The notes under the pieces: model-generated
What the model was told of the DNA's origin: nothing
Seen by the model: only the letters and a program-made list of their open reading frames with translations
The model's database searches: none
Program-made: the position numbers and the translations under genes
Source: Candidatus Babela massiliensis
Lineage (GTDB): Bacteria > Babelota > Babeliae > Babelales > Babelaceae
Direction of reading: 5' to 3'
Assembly (NCBI RefSeq): GCF_000513475.1
Contig: NC_023003.1
Span: 558,001-622,000, forward strand
DNA: 64,000 nt
Shown here: in pieces, positions 51,676 to 60,657 of the stretch
Numbering within the stretch: position 1 is the first letter of the stretch
Layout: the number at the start of each line of letters is the position of its first letter

Positions 51676-52776
51676 CTATTTATTTGCTATTAATTCGAAA
51701 ATTAACTCTTTTTGCTCTTGAGATAAAGAACTATAAAATTTTGGAAATCTTTCTATATCCAAAAACATTCCTGGATTTTCTTCTCCCAGATGCTCAATTA
51801 AAAATTTAACATAATTTGAATTATTATTACAGTCTTCAAGCAATAATGTCCTCTGTTCATCAGTAATAGTTGCTAGAAAATTCTGATAATCTCTATCATC
51901 ATCTTGTGCAAGTTCTTTGCCCTTATCCTGAATTGAAGCATCTATTTGCTCATTATTACCCAAATCTTTATCTTGAGTAAATAGTCCAACAAGCGTATCT
52001 CCTGTTTGAGAAACTACTTCCTTAATATTTGGATCTAAATCTATACCGACTACATTATCTATTAAATTATACTTAACTGCAGTATTTACAAGTTGCTCTA
52101 TTAATTGAGTTCTAAAAAAACTTACAGCCTTATCAGAATTATATACTATACCGGTTCCTACCATAGTAGCTATAGCTAAAGGCAGTGCTACTTCCATAGA
52201 TTGAGGTTCAATTAATTCCATAAAATCATGACCAATTCCATGTAAAAAAAGCCAAGGAACAATAACAGCGGTTGATCCAACGGTCATTTTTCTCAACATA
52301 TTTATGGTTCTTGGAGACAATTTATTAATTAAACTTCTTAAATAACTCTGCTTTTTACCTAAAAGTCTTTCTAGTATTTCCAAAGCAAGTTTTTGATCAC
52401 ACTCAAGTTCTTGAGCAATCCTTTTAGATAAGTAATCAAGATCAACAGTATCGATTAATTTTTTTATTGCATTAGAAAAAGTACATTTCTCTCTACCATT
52501 AGAAAAATCAACAAGCATCTTAATTAGTTCTAATTTCTTTATAGCTGGATTTTCTAACAGATTAACAAGATAATCTTTAGCAGAACTGTTTTGCATACTA
52601 CAAACTATGCTCTTAACTTCTTGAACTAAAATATCAACCGTATTATAAAGTATATTTATTTTCTCCGGTTTAACTTCTGCTACTTGCACATCTTCATCTT
52701 TTTGCATTGAATAACTTAGATAAGTATTTACACTTATAAAAAAACTCAAAAACATTAATATAATTTTTTTCTTCAT
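51676..52776 (-). CDS. exported membrane protein with HxxxHDxMExIEP motif (A)
   Basis: 366 residues. Signal peptide IILMFLSFFISVNTYLSYSM; a helical N-terminal region to residue about 165; then a hydrophobic pair with GSTAVIVPWLFLHGIGHDFM and ELIEPQSMEVALPLAIATM. His179, His183 and Asp184 in HGIGHDFMELIEP match the neighbour's HAFCHDIMEYIEP. The C-terminus is acidic and ends with a helical stretch (EQRTLLLEDCNNNS, LSQEQKELIFELIANK). No family recognised. Found in tandem with its paralogue, 74 bases apart. Confidence 0.7.
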   Translation of the reverse strand: MKKKIILMFLSFFISVNTYLSYSMQKDEDVQVAEVKPEKINILYNTVDILVQEVKSIVCSMQNSSAKDYLVNLLENPAIKKLELIKMLVDFSNGREKCTFSNAIKKLIDTVDLDYLSKRIAQELECDQKLALEILERLLGKKQSYLRSLINKLSPRTINMLRKMTVGSTAVIVPWLFLHGIGHDFMELIEPQSMEVALPLAIATMVGTGIVYNSDKAVSFFRTQLIEQLVNTAVKYNLIDNVVGIDLDPNIKEVVSQTGDTLVGLFTQDKDLGNNEQIDASIQDKGKELAQDDDRDYQNFLATITDEQRTLLLEDCNNNSNYVKFLIEHLGEENPGMFLDIERFPKFYSSLSQEQKELIFELIANK

Positions 52777-52850
52777 TTTAATTACCTTAATCTATACTAA
52801 TTTTACTGTTTATTAAATTTTGAATGATATAATCATTTTTATTTTTAAAT

Positions 52851-53690
52851 CTATTCTCCAAAAACAAAAGCAGAAACGTTCTTTCCTACTTCAGTTTTGG
52901 AAATAACCCAATTACATACATTAGGCATAAGAGATAAAATAAGCGAAGTATTGTGTTGAGGAACCTTTAAAACTTTAGTAATAATTGTATAACTAATACC
53001 AAGAACAAATACTGTAAAAATAGTTGCTGTTAAAAATTGATGTGGCTCTATGTATTCCATAATGTCATGACAAAATGCATGTCCCAAAAACCAAAGACTC
53101 ATGGTAGAACCCATTCCTAATATCACGTCTCTTGTATCAGAAGAACTTATTTTAAATGAAAGAGCATTTTTAGCTAAATCTTTTTTAATGTTTTGAGTAG
53201 CCTTTTGATCTATCTGATGTCTTCTAATCCAATTAAAAGTTGCTTTTACAAAATTTATCACCAAGTCTTCGTTTACATTAGCAAAATAAAGCCCATCATC
53301 ATAAGACATATTGAATAAAGTTAATAACCTGGCAACTTTTTGTATAACCAAATCTCTAGAAGGCTGTATAAGTTCTTTTATTTTTTCAGATTTTATCAAG
53401 GAAATAGTATCAATCAAATCTATTTCTGGGTTATCCTTTGCTATTAAATCAATCAAAAAAGAATAAAATTCTTTCCATTCAACGTAATCAGCAATTTTAT
53501 TAACATCAAAATTTGCTAAATTCGTAGCGTTAGAAAAATATTCAAGAGCATTTCCAACATCTTCCAATGTTATAAGAGAATTATCAGCGGATCCTTCTGG
53601 TAAATTTACGTCATCACGACGCATAGAATAGTTAAAAGTTGTGAATAAAGTAGACATTAATATTAGCAATAAAGCTATATTTTTTCTCAT
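52851..53690 (-). CDS. exported membrane protein with HxxxHDxMExIEP motif (B)
   Basis: 279 residues. Signal peptide IALLLILMSTLFTTFNYSM; helical region with no known domain; then GMGSTMSLWFLGHAFCHDIM and EYIEPHQFLTATIFTVFVLG, with His204, His208 and Asp209. The GST...W.FL.H...HD.ME.IEP core is shared with gene A, the rest is barely similar. It lacks A's acidic C-terminal tail. Two hydrophobic segments flank the motif, so the His/Asp cluster would sit in or at the membrane and could bind a metal (inference). No family recognised. Confidence 0.7.
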   Translation of the reverse strand: MRKNIALLLILMSTLFTTFNYSMRRDDVNLPEGSADNSLITLEDVGNALEYFSNATNLANFDVNKIADYVEWKEFYSFLIDLIAKDNPEIDLIDTISLIKSEKIKELIQPSRDLVIQKVARLLTLFNMSYDDGLYFANVNEDLVINFVKATFNWIRRHQIDQKATQNIKKDLAKNALSFKISSSDTRDVILGMGSTMSLWFLGHAFCHDIMEYIEPHQFLTATIFTVFVLGISYTIITKVLKVPQHNTSLILSLMPNVCNWVISKTEVGKNVSAFVFGE

Positions 53691-53832
53691 AATTAAACCT
53701 CCTATTGAGAAAAAGTAAATACTAATAAGATAATAAAGATATTTATAATATACTTTATTATACTTTTAAATTTATATTATCTATCTTTTTTGTCAACAGG
53801 GGTTTTGCTCTTTAATAAATTTAACTCTAAGT

Positions 53833-54804
53833 CTATTGAAATTTAATATTACTTAAACTAATTAACCTATGGCTAAAATCAAATAAATTACTTACCAAAG
53901 TATCTCTATCAATACTAGTTTGTTCTTGCTCATAATCTAAAAATCGTTTAATAGCATCTTTTGGATTACTGTTTTTATCTAAATTATCTATTTCACTTTG
54001 AGTAATTTTGGCTTTCTTGTTAAATAATTCATAATAACTATATATTTCTTGAGCTCTATTATAATCATTGTGTTCAAGACTGATATTAAGCTTAGTTTTA
54101 ATATATATGTAAAAATAATATTTTAACTGCTTTAGTAAATTATTAGGATTTTTTTGTAATTTTATTCTTTGACTTAAATTTAAGCTTGCATAAAATGTCT
54201 CTAGACTATTATAAAGTTCAGCAAAATCTAACACGACGCCTCTATCAAACCCTTGAAAGTTTGATACAGTAAAAATAGATAACCATTCAAAACATTTTAT
54301 TATATAAAAATTTAAATTTTTAGCATCAATAACTATTTTATCTCTATCTATAACTTCTTCGGTTTTTATATCTAATAGTATCTGAACTATACTTTTATCA
54401 AACACAGCATTAAATCTATTTATCAAAACTTTATTTAAAAATATTTGAATTTCCTGATTTTCATAAGATTTAGTCTTGTTAATTATCTCTGCTATATTTT
54501 TAGAAAATTCTGAACTACTTAAATTATGCTTATATAAAAAGTAACGAATATCATAAGTTTGATTATAAATATGATCTACTAACAAAATTAAAGTACTAAC
54601 TATATCTTTTAAGTTCCTAGAATCTTTTGAAGAAACACTTTCTGTAACTTGAGTATTAAGATAATTAATTTCTTGAGATAAATTATTAAAATTCTTAAGA
54701 TCAATTAAATCAAGAAAATTTATATTATCAGAACTCATGGTAAGACTCATACCACTTAATATAAAAAAACATAATCCAAGATAAATTAAATAAACTTTCT
54801 TCAT
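53833..54804 (-). CDS. exported helical protein, unknown
   Basis: 323 residues. Signal peptide VYLIYLGLCFFILSGMSLTM; the remainder is predicted mostly helical, rich in Asn, Lys, Leu (LDLIDLKNFNNLSQEINYLN; IEEVIDRDKIVIDAKNLNFY-like). No motif identified; no transmembrane helix after the signal. One of four consecutive exported unknowns on this strand upstream of prmC. Start supported by AGGAAGAG about 5 bases before the ATG. Confidence 0.65.
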   Translation of the reverse strand: MKKVYLIYLGLCFFILSGMSLTMSSDNINFLDLIDLKNFNNLSQEINYLNTQVTESVSSKDSRNLKDIVSTLILLVDHIYNQTYDIRYFLYKHNLSSSEFSKNIAEIINKTKSYENQEIQIFLNKVLINRFNAVFDKSIVQILLDIKTEEVIDRDKIVIDAKNLNFYIIKCFEWLSIFTVSNFQGFDRGVVLDFAELYNSLETFYASLNLSQRIKLQKNPNNLLKQLKYYFYIYIKTKLNISLEHNDYNRAQEIYSYYELFNKKAKITQSEIDNLDKNSNPKDAIKRFLDYEQEQTSIDRDTLVSNLFDFSHRLISLSNIKFQ

Positions 54805-54822
54805 TACTCTTCCTTTTAAATT

Positions 54823-55620
54823 TTACTTCATTTCAGCTTTAATTCTTTTTACCAAATTATTAGTTATATTTTTAGAAAAACCTAAATTTTTTAATTCCTG
54901 CAACAAAAATTTCAAAAATCTTCGTTTTGCAATACTAAAAATTGATTCTAATTTTCTTGTATTTAAAGTATTCTCTTGAATAATCTGCCTTGGTAAAAAA
55001 AATTCTTTATTCTCTTTTAAGAGTATATATATTCCAAATAAAGAAACTATATTTAAGTAGCTATTAAATTGAAAAAAAGTTTTTTCGTTATAGTACCATT
55101 TTACAGGCAATCCTAAAGAGATTCTTATTAAATTAAAATCATAAAAAATATCTTCATCTAAAAAATTTGTTATAGAATTTTCTAAACAACATACATAATC
55201 ACAATCAAAAGCATTTTTATCTTCCTGACTATAATAAGCTACATTAATAACAACACTATCATCAGCCTTATACTTTACAACATAAGGATTTTGTAATATC
55301 AGATTATTTATACGCTTATTTATTTCTTGAAAAACTAATATTTTAGCTCTTGTAAATTCACTAATATTTTGCTTCTCAATCTTTTTATAGGTCAATCTCT
55401 TAATAACATGATTATAAGTCTGATTTATAGAATAATAACTATTTGACTTATTATGAATATTATTGTACTCAAGTATATAATCATTTCTTACTAAAAAAAT
55501 GGTCGGTCTTAAATTGTACAATTTATTTACGTTAATAGGCTTACAATAAACTAGATCTATATTAATAATATTAACAACTAAAAATAATATTTTTAAGAAA
55601 TTAATTAGCAAGAAGTTCAT
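54823..55620 (-). CDS. exported protein, unknown, overlapping ftsY
   Basis: 265 residues if started at the ATG at 55620, giving the signal peptide NFLLINFLKILFLVVNIINI; the open frame extends to 55656. The gene starts inside the last 20 bases of ftsY. Mature part is Tyr/Asn/Lys-rich, mixed fold (DCDYVCCLENSITNFLDEDI; LLKENKEFFLPRQIIQENTL). No family recognised. A CDYVCC cluster gives three cysteines. Coupled to ftsY by overlap, which hints at co-translation, though the function need not be related. Confidence 0.65.
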   Translation of the reverse strand: MNFLLINFLKILFLVVNIINIDLVYCKPINVNKLYNLRPTIFLVRNDYILEYNNIHNKSNSYYSINQTYNHVIKRLTYKKIEKQNISEFTRAKILVFQEINKRINNLILQNPYVVKYKADDSVVINVAYYSQEDKNAFDCDYVCCLENSITNFLDEDIFYDFNLIRISLGLPVKWYYNEKTFFQFNSYLNIVSLFGIYILLKENKEFFLPRQIIQENTLNTRKLESIFSIAKRRFLKFLLQELKNLGFSKNITNNLVKRIKAEMK

Positions 55621-56491
55621 CCACGTACTCTTGTGCATTAAATAATTTAACCTCATCTAGTTTTTCTCCAAAAGATATAAATGCAATAGGAATATTGAGT
55701 TCTCTAGTAATAGCAAATACTATTCCACCTTTACCAGTACCATCCATTTTAGTTAAAATTATGCCATTTAATACTGTACTTTCATTAAAAATCTTTGCTT
55801 GATCAAGAGAATTTTGACCTAACATCGAGTCTATTGTCAATAAAACAGATATTTTTTTATCAGGTAATTGCTTATTGATGCTCTTTTTTATTTTTTCAAG
55901 CTCTTTCATTAAATTTGTCTTAGTCTGCAATCGCCCTGCTGTATCTATAATTAAACTATCATAATTACCTTTTTTATACTCTTGGCACCCTAAATATACA
56001 ACTGACGCAGGATCTTGACCTTCTTGGCCTTCAATAATATCTACATCCAATTTCTGTGCTATTTTTCCTAATTGTTCTCTTGCTGCTGCTCTAAATGTAT
56101 CTGCAGCAACTAGAAGAACTTTTTTGTTCTTATACTTCAAAAATGAGGACAATTTTCCTGCAAAAGTAGTTTTACCGCTACCGTTAATACCTACTAACAA
56201 ATATATATCAACATCAGAATCGTAACTATTTTTAGTTAATATGCCCTTTAATTCTTGAGCAAGAACATCACGCAAATCTGTTCCACTCTTTATATTGCCA
56301 TTTTTAAATTCATCTTTTATTTTATCTACAATTATTTTAGTGGTACTTACTCCAGTATCAGAAGTAATTAAAATCTTTTCAAGCTCATTCAATGTATCTT
56401 GATCAATTTTATTTGATTTAAATAAGGCTCCAATTTTGTTAGTAAAATGATTATATATATTACTTAAGGTTTTTTTGAAAAAATTAAACAT
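55601..56491 (-). CDS. ftsY: signal recognition particle receptor FtsY
   Basis: SRP-type GTPase that docks SRP-ribosome complexes to the membrane. 296 residues: the short NG core without the acidic A domain. N domain (LNELEKILITSDTGVSTTKI), G1 LLVGINGSGKTTFAGKL (101-109), DTFRAAAREQL, G3 IIDTAGRLQTKTNLMKEL (183-187), G4 LTKMDGTGKGG (247-251). N-terminal FFKKTLSNIYNHF is basic and amphipathic, the usual membrane-binding helix in short FtsY. Works with SecA for the many exported proteins here. Confidence 0.96.
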   Translation of the reverse strand: MFNFFKKTLSNIYNHFTNKIGALFKSNKIDQDTLNELEKILITSDTGVSTTKIIVDKIKDEFKNGNIKSGTDLRDVLAQELKGILTKNSYDSDVDIYLLVGINGSGKTTFAGKLSSFLKYKNKKVLLVAADTFRAAAREQLGKIAQKLDVDIIEGQEGQDPASVVYLGCQEYKKGNYDSLIIDTAGRLQTKTNLMKELEKIKKSINKQLPDKKISVLLTIDSMLGQNSLDQAKIFNESTVLNGIILTKMDGTGKGGIVFAITRELNIPIAFISFGEKLDEVKLFNAQEYVDELLAN

Positions 56492-56621
56492 AAAAAATGT
56501 TCCTATTAAAAGAATTAACTTAAAACTTAATATTAATATTAATTATTTTATTATAGTTATTCAACAACTACAATATTATATTAATTTGTGTTTTTTGATT
56601 ATGCAATTTAAATACTACCAT

Positions 56622-56650
56622 TTGACGAAAAACGTTTTATAAAAAATAAT
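56622..56650 (+). promoter_or_regulatory. candidate promoter for the 56694 gene
   Basis: TTGACG (56622-56627), 17-base spacer, AATAAT (56645-56650); each box differs from consensus at one base. Confidence 0.5.
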
Positions 56651-56693
56651 AAATATTAAGAAAGCTAAAAAATCATTTATAGGAAAATAATTC

Positions 56694-57650
56694 ATGAAAA
56701 GAAATATATTAAAATTACTTATTACAAACATACTTATCCTAACAAATCTAGCAGCAATGCAAGATCCTGAAAAAACTCCAAGTACTGTAACAGATCTTAA
56801 ATTTTTAACATTGATTAATCTAGCCAATATGCTCGAAGAAAATCCTTTATGCCTTGAAAAATTAAATTTAGACAAATTAAATATAAAACAAAAAGAATCT
56901 CTTGAAAATATGATACAAGAGCTAAAAACTCAAAAAGAATTATCAAGCAATGGATACAAAAGTATCGATCAAATACACATTAAACAAGATATTAAAAATG
57001 CGTATAAAAAATTACCAAAATGGGCTCAATACGGTCTTGACACTATAGTTTGTTGTATGATTCAACCTCATAATACTTTAAGCCCACTTGCTCAAATTGA
57101 AGAACTATTTATTAACTCTATTATAAATTGCGATTATGAAACAGTAGAAAAACTAATAAATAATTATATTACTCAAGGATTAAACTTAAATGCTAAACAT
57201 AAAGCAAAAATTGGAGCAAAATTTACTTACCAAATAAACTTCAATCAAGAGGAAGTACATATAAATTCATTAACAGCAGCAGCAATTAGCGGTAATCTAA
57301 AGATTTTTAATCTAATAATTTATACAGCAAAAGAAATCTACAAAAATAATATTAAGCAATTTATAAATGCAGTTGATTGTCATAATAATACCGCATTAAT
57401 GCACTCTTTACTAATTATGATAGATAATAAAATTATTAATATGGAAAAAAATAAAAGCGGATATAATGATCTAGTTTACCATATTAATAATCTTTTATAT
57501 TCTGAAAATGAAAATCAAAGAATAGAAATTATCAAAGTATTATTAGAATTAGGAACAGATATAACTATACAAAATGATAATCTAGATACTGCAATCACTC
57601 TTGCTAAAAAACTTGATAATCCGAAAATAAATAATCTTTTTAATATATAA
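56694..57650 (+). CDS. exported ankyrin-like protein
   Basis: 318 residues. Signal peptide LKLLITNILILTNLAAM; a helical N-terminal part; from residue about 140 degenerate ankyrin repeats: FINSIINCDYETVEKLINNY, NSLTAAAISGNLKIFNLIIY, VDCHNNTALMHSLLI, IEIIKVLLELGTDITIQNDN and LDTAITLAKKLDNPKINNLF. Repeats have insertions, so the solenoid is irregular. AGGA lies 9 bases before the ATG. Followed after 28 bases by a related gene on the same strand. Host-directed role inferred from the ankyrin family. Confidence 0.78.
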   Translation: MKRNILKLLITNILILTNLAAMQDPEKTPSTVTDLKFLTLINLANMLEENPLCLEKLNLDKLNIKQKESLENMIQELKTQKELSSNGYKSIDQIHIKQDIKNAYKKLPKWAQYGLDTIVCCMIQPHNTLSPLAQIEELFINSIINCDYETVEKLINNYITQGLNLNAKHKAKIGAKFTYQINFNQEEVHINSLTAAAISGNLKIFNLIIYTAKEIYKNNIKQFINAVDCHNNTALMHSLLIMIDNKIINMEKNKSGYNDLVYHINNLLYSENENQRIEIIKVLLELGTDITIQNDNLDTAITLAKKLDNPKINNLFNI

Positions 57651-57678
57651 TAAAATAACTAAAATATTAGGAATTAAC

Positions 57679-58341
57679 ATGAACCTAAAAAACTATTTTT
57701 TATTCTTTTGTTTCTTTATAATTCTGAACAAGCATTTCAATACTAATACTATGTCAAAATCGTTAACCGAAAGTACAATTAAAATTGCTTGTACTAAAAG
57801 CTTAGAACTAGGGTGCTTATTTAAAATTGCAAGCACATCAAATAACATAACAACTTCATTTAAAAAAATAAGATCAATAAAAAATAGACAAAATATTGAA
57901 AGATTATATACCAAGGTAAAACAAATTTTAATGTTTGTAGAACAGAATAAATTTAATAGTCATTCAAAAGAGAATTTAAAAGATTTACACCTAATTTTTA
58001 TAGACTGTCTTAATAATAATGATATTAATATAGCCCAAATACTTCTTAATTTAGGATTTAAATCAAGCAAAGCCTTAAACATAACCGATGATAAGGGATA
58101 TACAATACTTGACTATGTATTATTGAAATTAGATGAAAATAAAGATTCTTCAGATCTAGATCAGTATAAAGAATTAGCAAAAGAGCTTTTAGAAAACCAA
58201 GCCAATTTTGGAAAACTTAATGAAAGAGTCCCTAAAATGCTAACACTTCTAAAAGTATTAAGTGAAGAAAATGCAACACTCAAAGAAGACATAGAAACCA
58301 TACTTGAAAAAATAAAACAAGAGTTTGCTGAAAATTTTTAA
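57679..58341 (+). CDS. exported protein with one or two ankyrin-like repeats
   Basis: 220 residues. A hydrophobic start (YFLFFCFFIILNKHFNTN) suggests export. Mid-part: KDLHLIFIDCLNNNDINIAQ, ILLNLGFKSSKALNITDDKG, YTILDYVLLKLDENKD fits a single ankyrin-type helix-loop-helix; the C-terminus is a helical Glu-rich segment (LSEENATLKEDIETILEKIK). TAGGA precedes the ATG. It probably shares a transcript with the previous gene. Weak repeats, so ankyrin is tentative. Confidence 0.65.
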   Translation: MNLKNYFLFFCFFIILNKHFNTNTMSKSLTESTIKIACTKSLELGCLFKIASTSNNITTSFKKIRSIKNRQNIERLYTKVKQILMFVEQNKFNSHSKENLKDLHLIFIDCLNNNDINIAQILLNLGFKSSKALNITDDKGYTILDYVLLKLDENKDSSDLDQYKELAKELLENQANFGKLNERVPKMLTLLKVLSEENATLKEDIETILEKIKQEFAENF

Positions 58342-58353
58342 CATTAAATATAA

Positions 58354-58965
58354 TCAAAATTGCTTTAATATAGATTTAGTTCTTTTAAGAAAAAGTTTAA
58401 GACGTCTATAGTCATTGGCGGTTAATAAAGAAAAAGTTTCAATAAATTTTTCTAAATTATCTTTGGTTAAAATATCTTTATCAGAAAGTTGTTTTAAAAT
58501 AGAAAGCAATAATTCATCAAGCGAAAATAGATGACTAGAAAAATTAAAAAGCAATTGTAAATACTGCTCATTTGAAAAAAAATCAACCATCTCTTGATAT
58601 TTAGCAGGAAACACAAAAGCATGCATCTTAGGTGGCTCGGGCGCTAATTGATAAAGCAAAATATCATTTTCTTGATAACCAATAGTAATACAACTAAAAG
58701 TAGTTTTTAAAAATTCAAAAATTTGAGGTTGCTCTTTTTTTAACTCTTCTTCTGTTTTTTTATAAGCAGTTACAACTCTATAAGCATCTGCCGAACAAAT
58801 TTCTATATTAGAAACTAGACCAAAGATAGTTCGTTCTAAAGTCTTAACGGTTACTAATGAACCAAAAGATGGAGCCTCATCCCATTGCCAAGCTTGAGCT
58901 TTCCATATATTTAAAGAACTCTCTATTATTTCGGCAAAGGGCTTTATCTGTATTATAGTATCCAT
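58354..58965 (-). CDS. HAS-barrel-like conserved protein
   Basis: 203 residues from ATG at 58965 (a longer frame starts at 58998; neither has a strong ribosome-binding site). The N-terminal half resembles a HAS-barrel: WQWDEAPSFGSLVTVKTLER, TIFGLVSNIEICSADAYRVV; then TEEELKKEQPQIFEFLKTTF and YQLAPEPPKMHAFVFPAKYQ. The EEL..QPQIFELL and PxPPxxHxFV strings match, from memory, a conserved protein family of cyanobacteria and plastids; no function known to me. C-terminal half helical. No signal peptide; cytosolic. Confidence 0.6.
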   Translation of the reverse strand: MDTIIQIKPFAEIIESSLNIWKAQAWQWDEAPSFGSLVTVKTLERTIFGLVSNIEICSADAYRVVTAYKKTEEELKKEQPQIFEFLKTTFSCITIGYQENDILLYQLAPEPPKMHAFVFPAKYQEMVDFFSNEQYLQLLFNFSSHLFSLDELLLSILKQLSDKDILTKDNLEKFIETFSLLTANDYRRLKLFLKRTKSILKQF

Positions 58966-59106
58966 AATTTTATTAGCTCTTAATTTTAATTTAAGCATTA
59001 AAATAATAATTTTATTCGGTTTTTATAATCAAGTAAAGGTTTTATAAAATTCCACTTGCTTTTTTTATTTTGAATTTTTACAATTTATCAAAATTTGTTT
59101 TTCCAT

Positions 59107-59134
59107 TTGACAAGAATTATTTTTTGAGTACAAT
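59107..59134 (+). promoter_or_regulatory. promoter of the XRE/S24 regulator
   Basis: TTGACA (59107-59112), 16-base spacer, TACAAT (59129-59134), 67 bases before the ATG. Confidence 0.75.
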
Positions 59135-59200
59135 TAGAAATATGCAGTGTATAACTATTTTTTATTAACTTCAATAAGTGTAAGTAAAGGAGTTTGAAAT

Positions 59201-59872
59201 ATGTCATCAACAGCTCTAAGAGTCAAAGAGTTGCTCAGAGAAAAAGGATGGACTACCAAGATTTTAGCAGAAAAAACTGGTATGTCTGAAAGTTATTTAA
59301 CACATATAAAAAACGGCACCAGAAGATGGAACGAAGATTCTTTACGTAAATTAGCAAATGCTTTTGAAGTAAGTCCTATGGACTTATTTGCACAAAGACG
59401 TAAAAGAACTGACGATATAGACAATAATGTAAGCATGCCTGAGAAATCAGATATACAGTTAAAAGTTCATATCGTACCAGTAGTGGGCGATATACCGTCT
59501 AATCCATCTCCGTACAATAACCAATTAATGCAATTGACCACTGGTTTTAAAGATGTATTTGTCCCTGTTTTAAATACAAACGATGCATCTATGTTTGCTT
59601 TAAGTCTTTCAAGCAATCAATTGTCTCCAATATTTGACAAAGGTGATTTATTAGTAATCTCCCCAGAAGTTTGGACAAGATCAGGTGATGTTGCAGCAGT
59701 AGAATATGGCAATGAAACTCCTATAAAAGCAATAGCTCAAGTTACATATACAGATGATTTTATAGTGCTTGAATCAGTAAACCATAAAACTGCGCCAATT
59801 GCTTTAGTACGTGGTAAAGATCACTTTAGAATAATTGGACGAGTAATCGCTCGACATCAACATTTTGAATAA
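59201..59872 (+). CDS. XRE-family transcriptional regulator with S24-like C-terminal domain
   Basis: 223 residues. HTH: RVKELLREKGWTTKILAEKT, GMSESYLTHIKNGTRRWNED and SLRKLANAFEVSPMDLFAQR (residues 7-65). Linker to residue 88, then a LexA/CI-like S24 domain: MFALSLSSNQLSPIFDKGDL, LVISPEVWTRSGDVAAVEYG, ETPIKAIAQVTY. Aligned to the family motif FALxVxGDSMxPxxxDGD, the catalytic Ser falls on Gln140 (SSNQLSP), while a Lys (K176) remains; self-cleavage is therefore unlikely. GGAG precedes the ATG. Targets unknown; no prophage genes are nearby. Confidence 0.82.
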   Translation: MSSTALRVKELLREKGWTTKILAEKTGMSESYLTHIKNGTRRWNEDSLRKLANAFEVSPMDLFAQRRKRTDDIDNNVSMPEKSDIQLKVHIVPVVGDIPSNPSPYNNQLMQLTTGFKDVFVPVLNTNDASMFALSLSSNQLSPIFDKGDLLVISPEVWTRSGDVAAVEYGNETPIKAIAQVTYTDDFIVLESVNHKTAPIALVRGKDHFRIIGRVIARHQHFE

Positions 59873-59958
59873 ATTTTGCTAGAAAAACGTTTAGAAAGCC
59901 AACAAGTTTTCAGAACGTAGCCCTTGCAGAAGCTAAAGCTTTTGATAAAATCTAAATT

Positions 59959-60127
59959 AAGAGTTGAGGCATCAACTCTTGGAATAGATAATGTAGATTA
60001 ATTTATTGGTCGCTATTATCTTAATCCAAAATCCAATGGTTTTAACCATGCGGAGCATGCCAACGATCTATTATTACTAAATAAAATAACTTATATTTCT
60101 TAATATAAGTTATTTTATAGTGTTTTT
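59959..60127 (+). promoter_or_regulatory. structured leader of rpsF-rpsR
   Basis: Between the regulator and rpsF: AAGAGTTGA/GGCA/TCAACTCTT (59959-59980); AGATAAT/ATTATCT (59986-60021); ATGG/CCAT (60036-60049) or, exclusively, CATGC/GGA/GCATG (60047-60059); then a perfect 14-bp stem AAAATAACTTATAT/TTCTTA/ATATAAGTTATTTT (60083-60116) with GTTTTTTAT nearby (60120-60128). S6-S18 autoregulatory leaders are known in many bacteria (established). Identity with that class is inferred. Confidence 0.5.
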
Positions 60128-60164
60128 TATCATTTAACACTTCCATTTAGTCAAGGAGTACTTA

Positions 60165-60623
60165 ATGTTACGTTACGAAATGCTTATCCTAACTGTTCCA
60201 GAAATTACAGCGGATGAAGCTAATACTATTGAATCACAAATCAATTCAATTATAGATGATGCAAAGGGATCAGTAATTTCTTATGAGCGCTGGGGTAAAT
60301 ACAGATTAGCTTATCCAATAAGAAATTATGAATATGGAGTATACTTTCTTGTAAGATACGAAGTAAACCAAGAAAATATGCATCAATTACTTAATAATTT
60401 ACACACCTATTTTGCTGTTAAGCAAACTGAACTTGTTATGCGTCATATGATTACAAAATTGGCAAACAATGCTTCTCTTGATTACAAAAAACCAGAATCT
60501 CTAGAAGACATGCCAACAAGAGACATCAATACGTTCTTAAAAGAAAACAAGATGACAGGTCTCTTAAATCCTTCATCCAGTTCTGAAGAATTAGACGATC
60601 TAGATCAAGCTGAAGTAGAATAA
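60165..60623 (+). CDS. rpsF: 30S ribosomal protein S6
   Basis: 152 residues; longer than E. coli S6 (131-135) by an acidic tail (SSSSEELDDLDQAEVE). Core: LRYEMLILTVPEITADEANT, YERWGKYRLAYPIRNYEYGV, YFLVRYEVNQENM and ELVMRHMITKL. S6 binds 16S rRNA with S18. AAGGAG lies 9 bases before the ATG. rpsR follows after 34 bases, the common S6-S18 pair without ssb or rplI between or directly after in this window. Confidence 0.97.
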   Translation: MLRYEMLILTVPEITADEANTIESQINSIIDDAKGSVISYERWGKYRLAYPIRNYEYGVYFLVRYEVNQENMHQLLNNLHTYFAVKQTELVMRHMITKLANNASLDYKKPESLEDMPTRDINTFLKENKMTGLLNPSSSSEELDDLDQAEVE

Positions 60624-60657
60624 GTTACATAAATTATAACATGTTATAGGTGTATAA

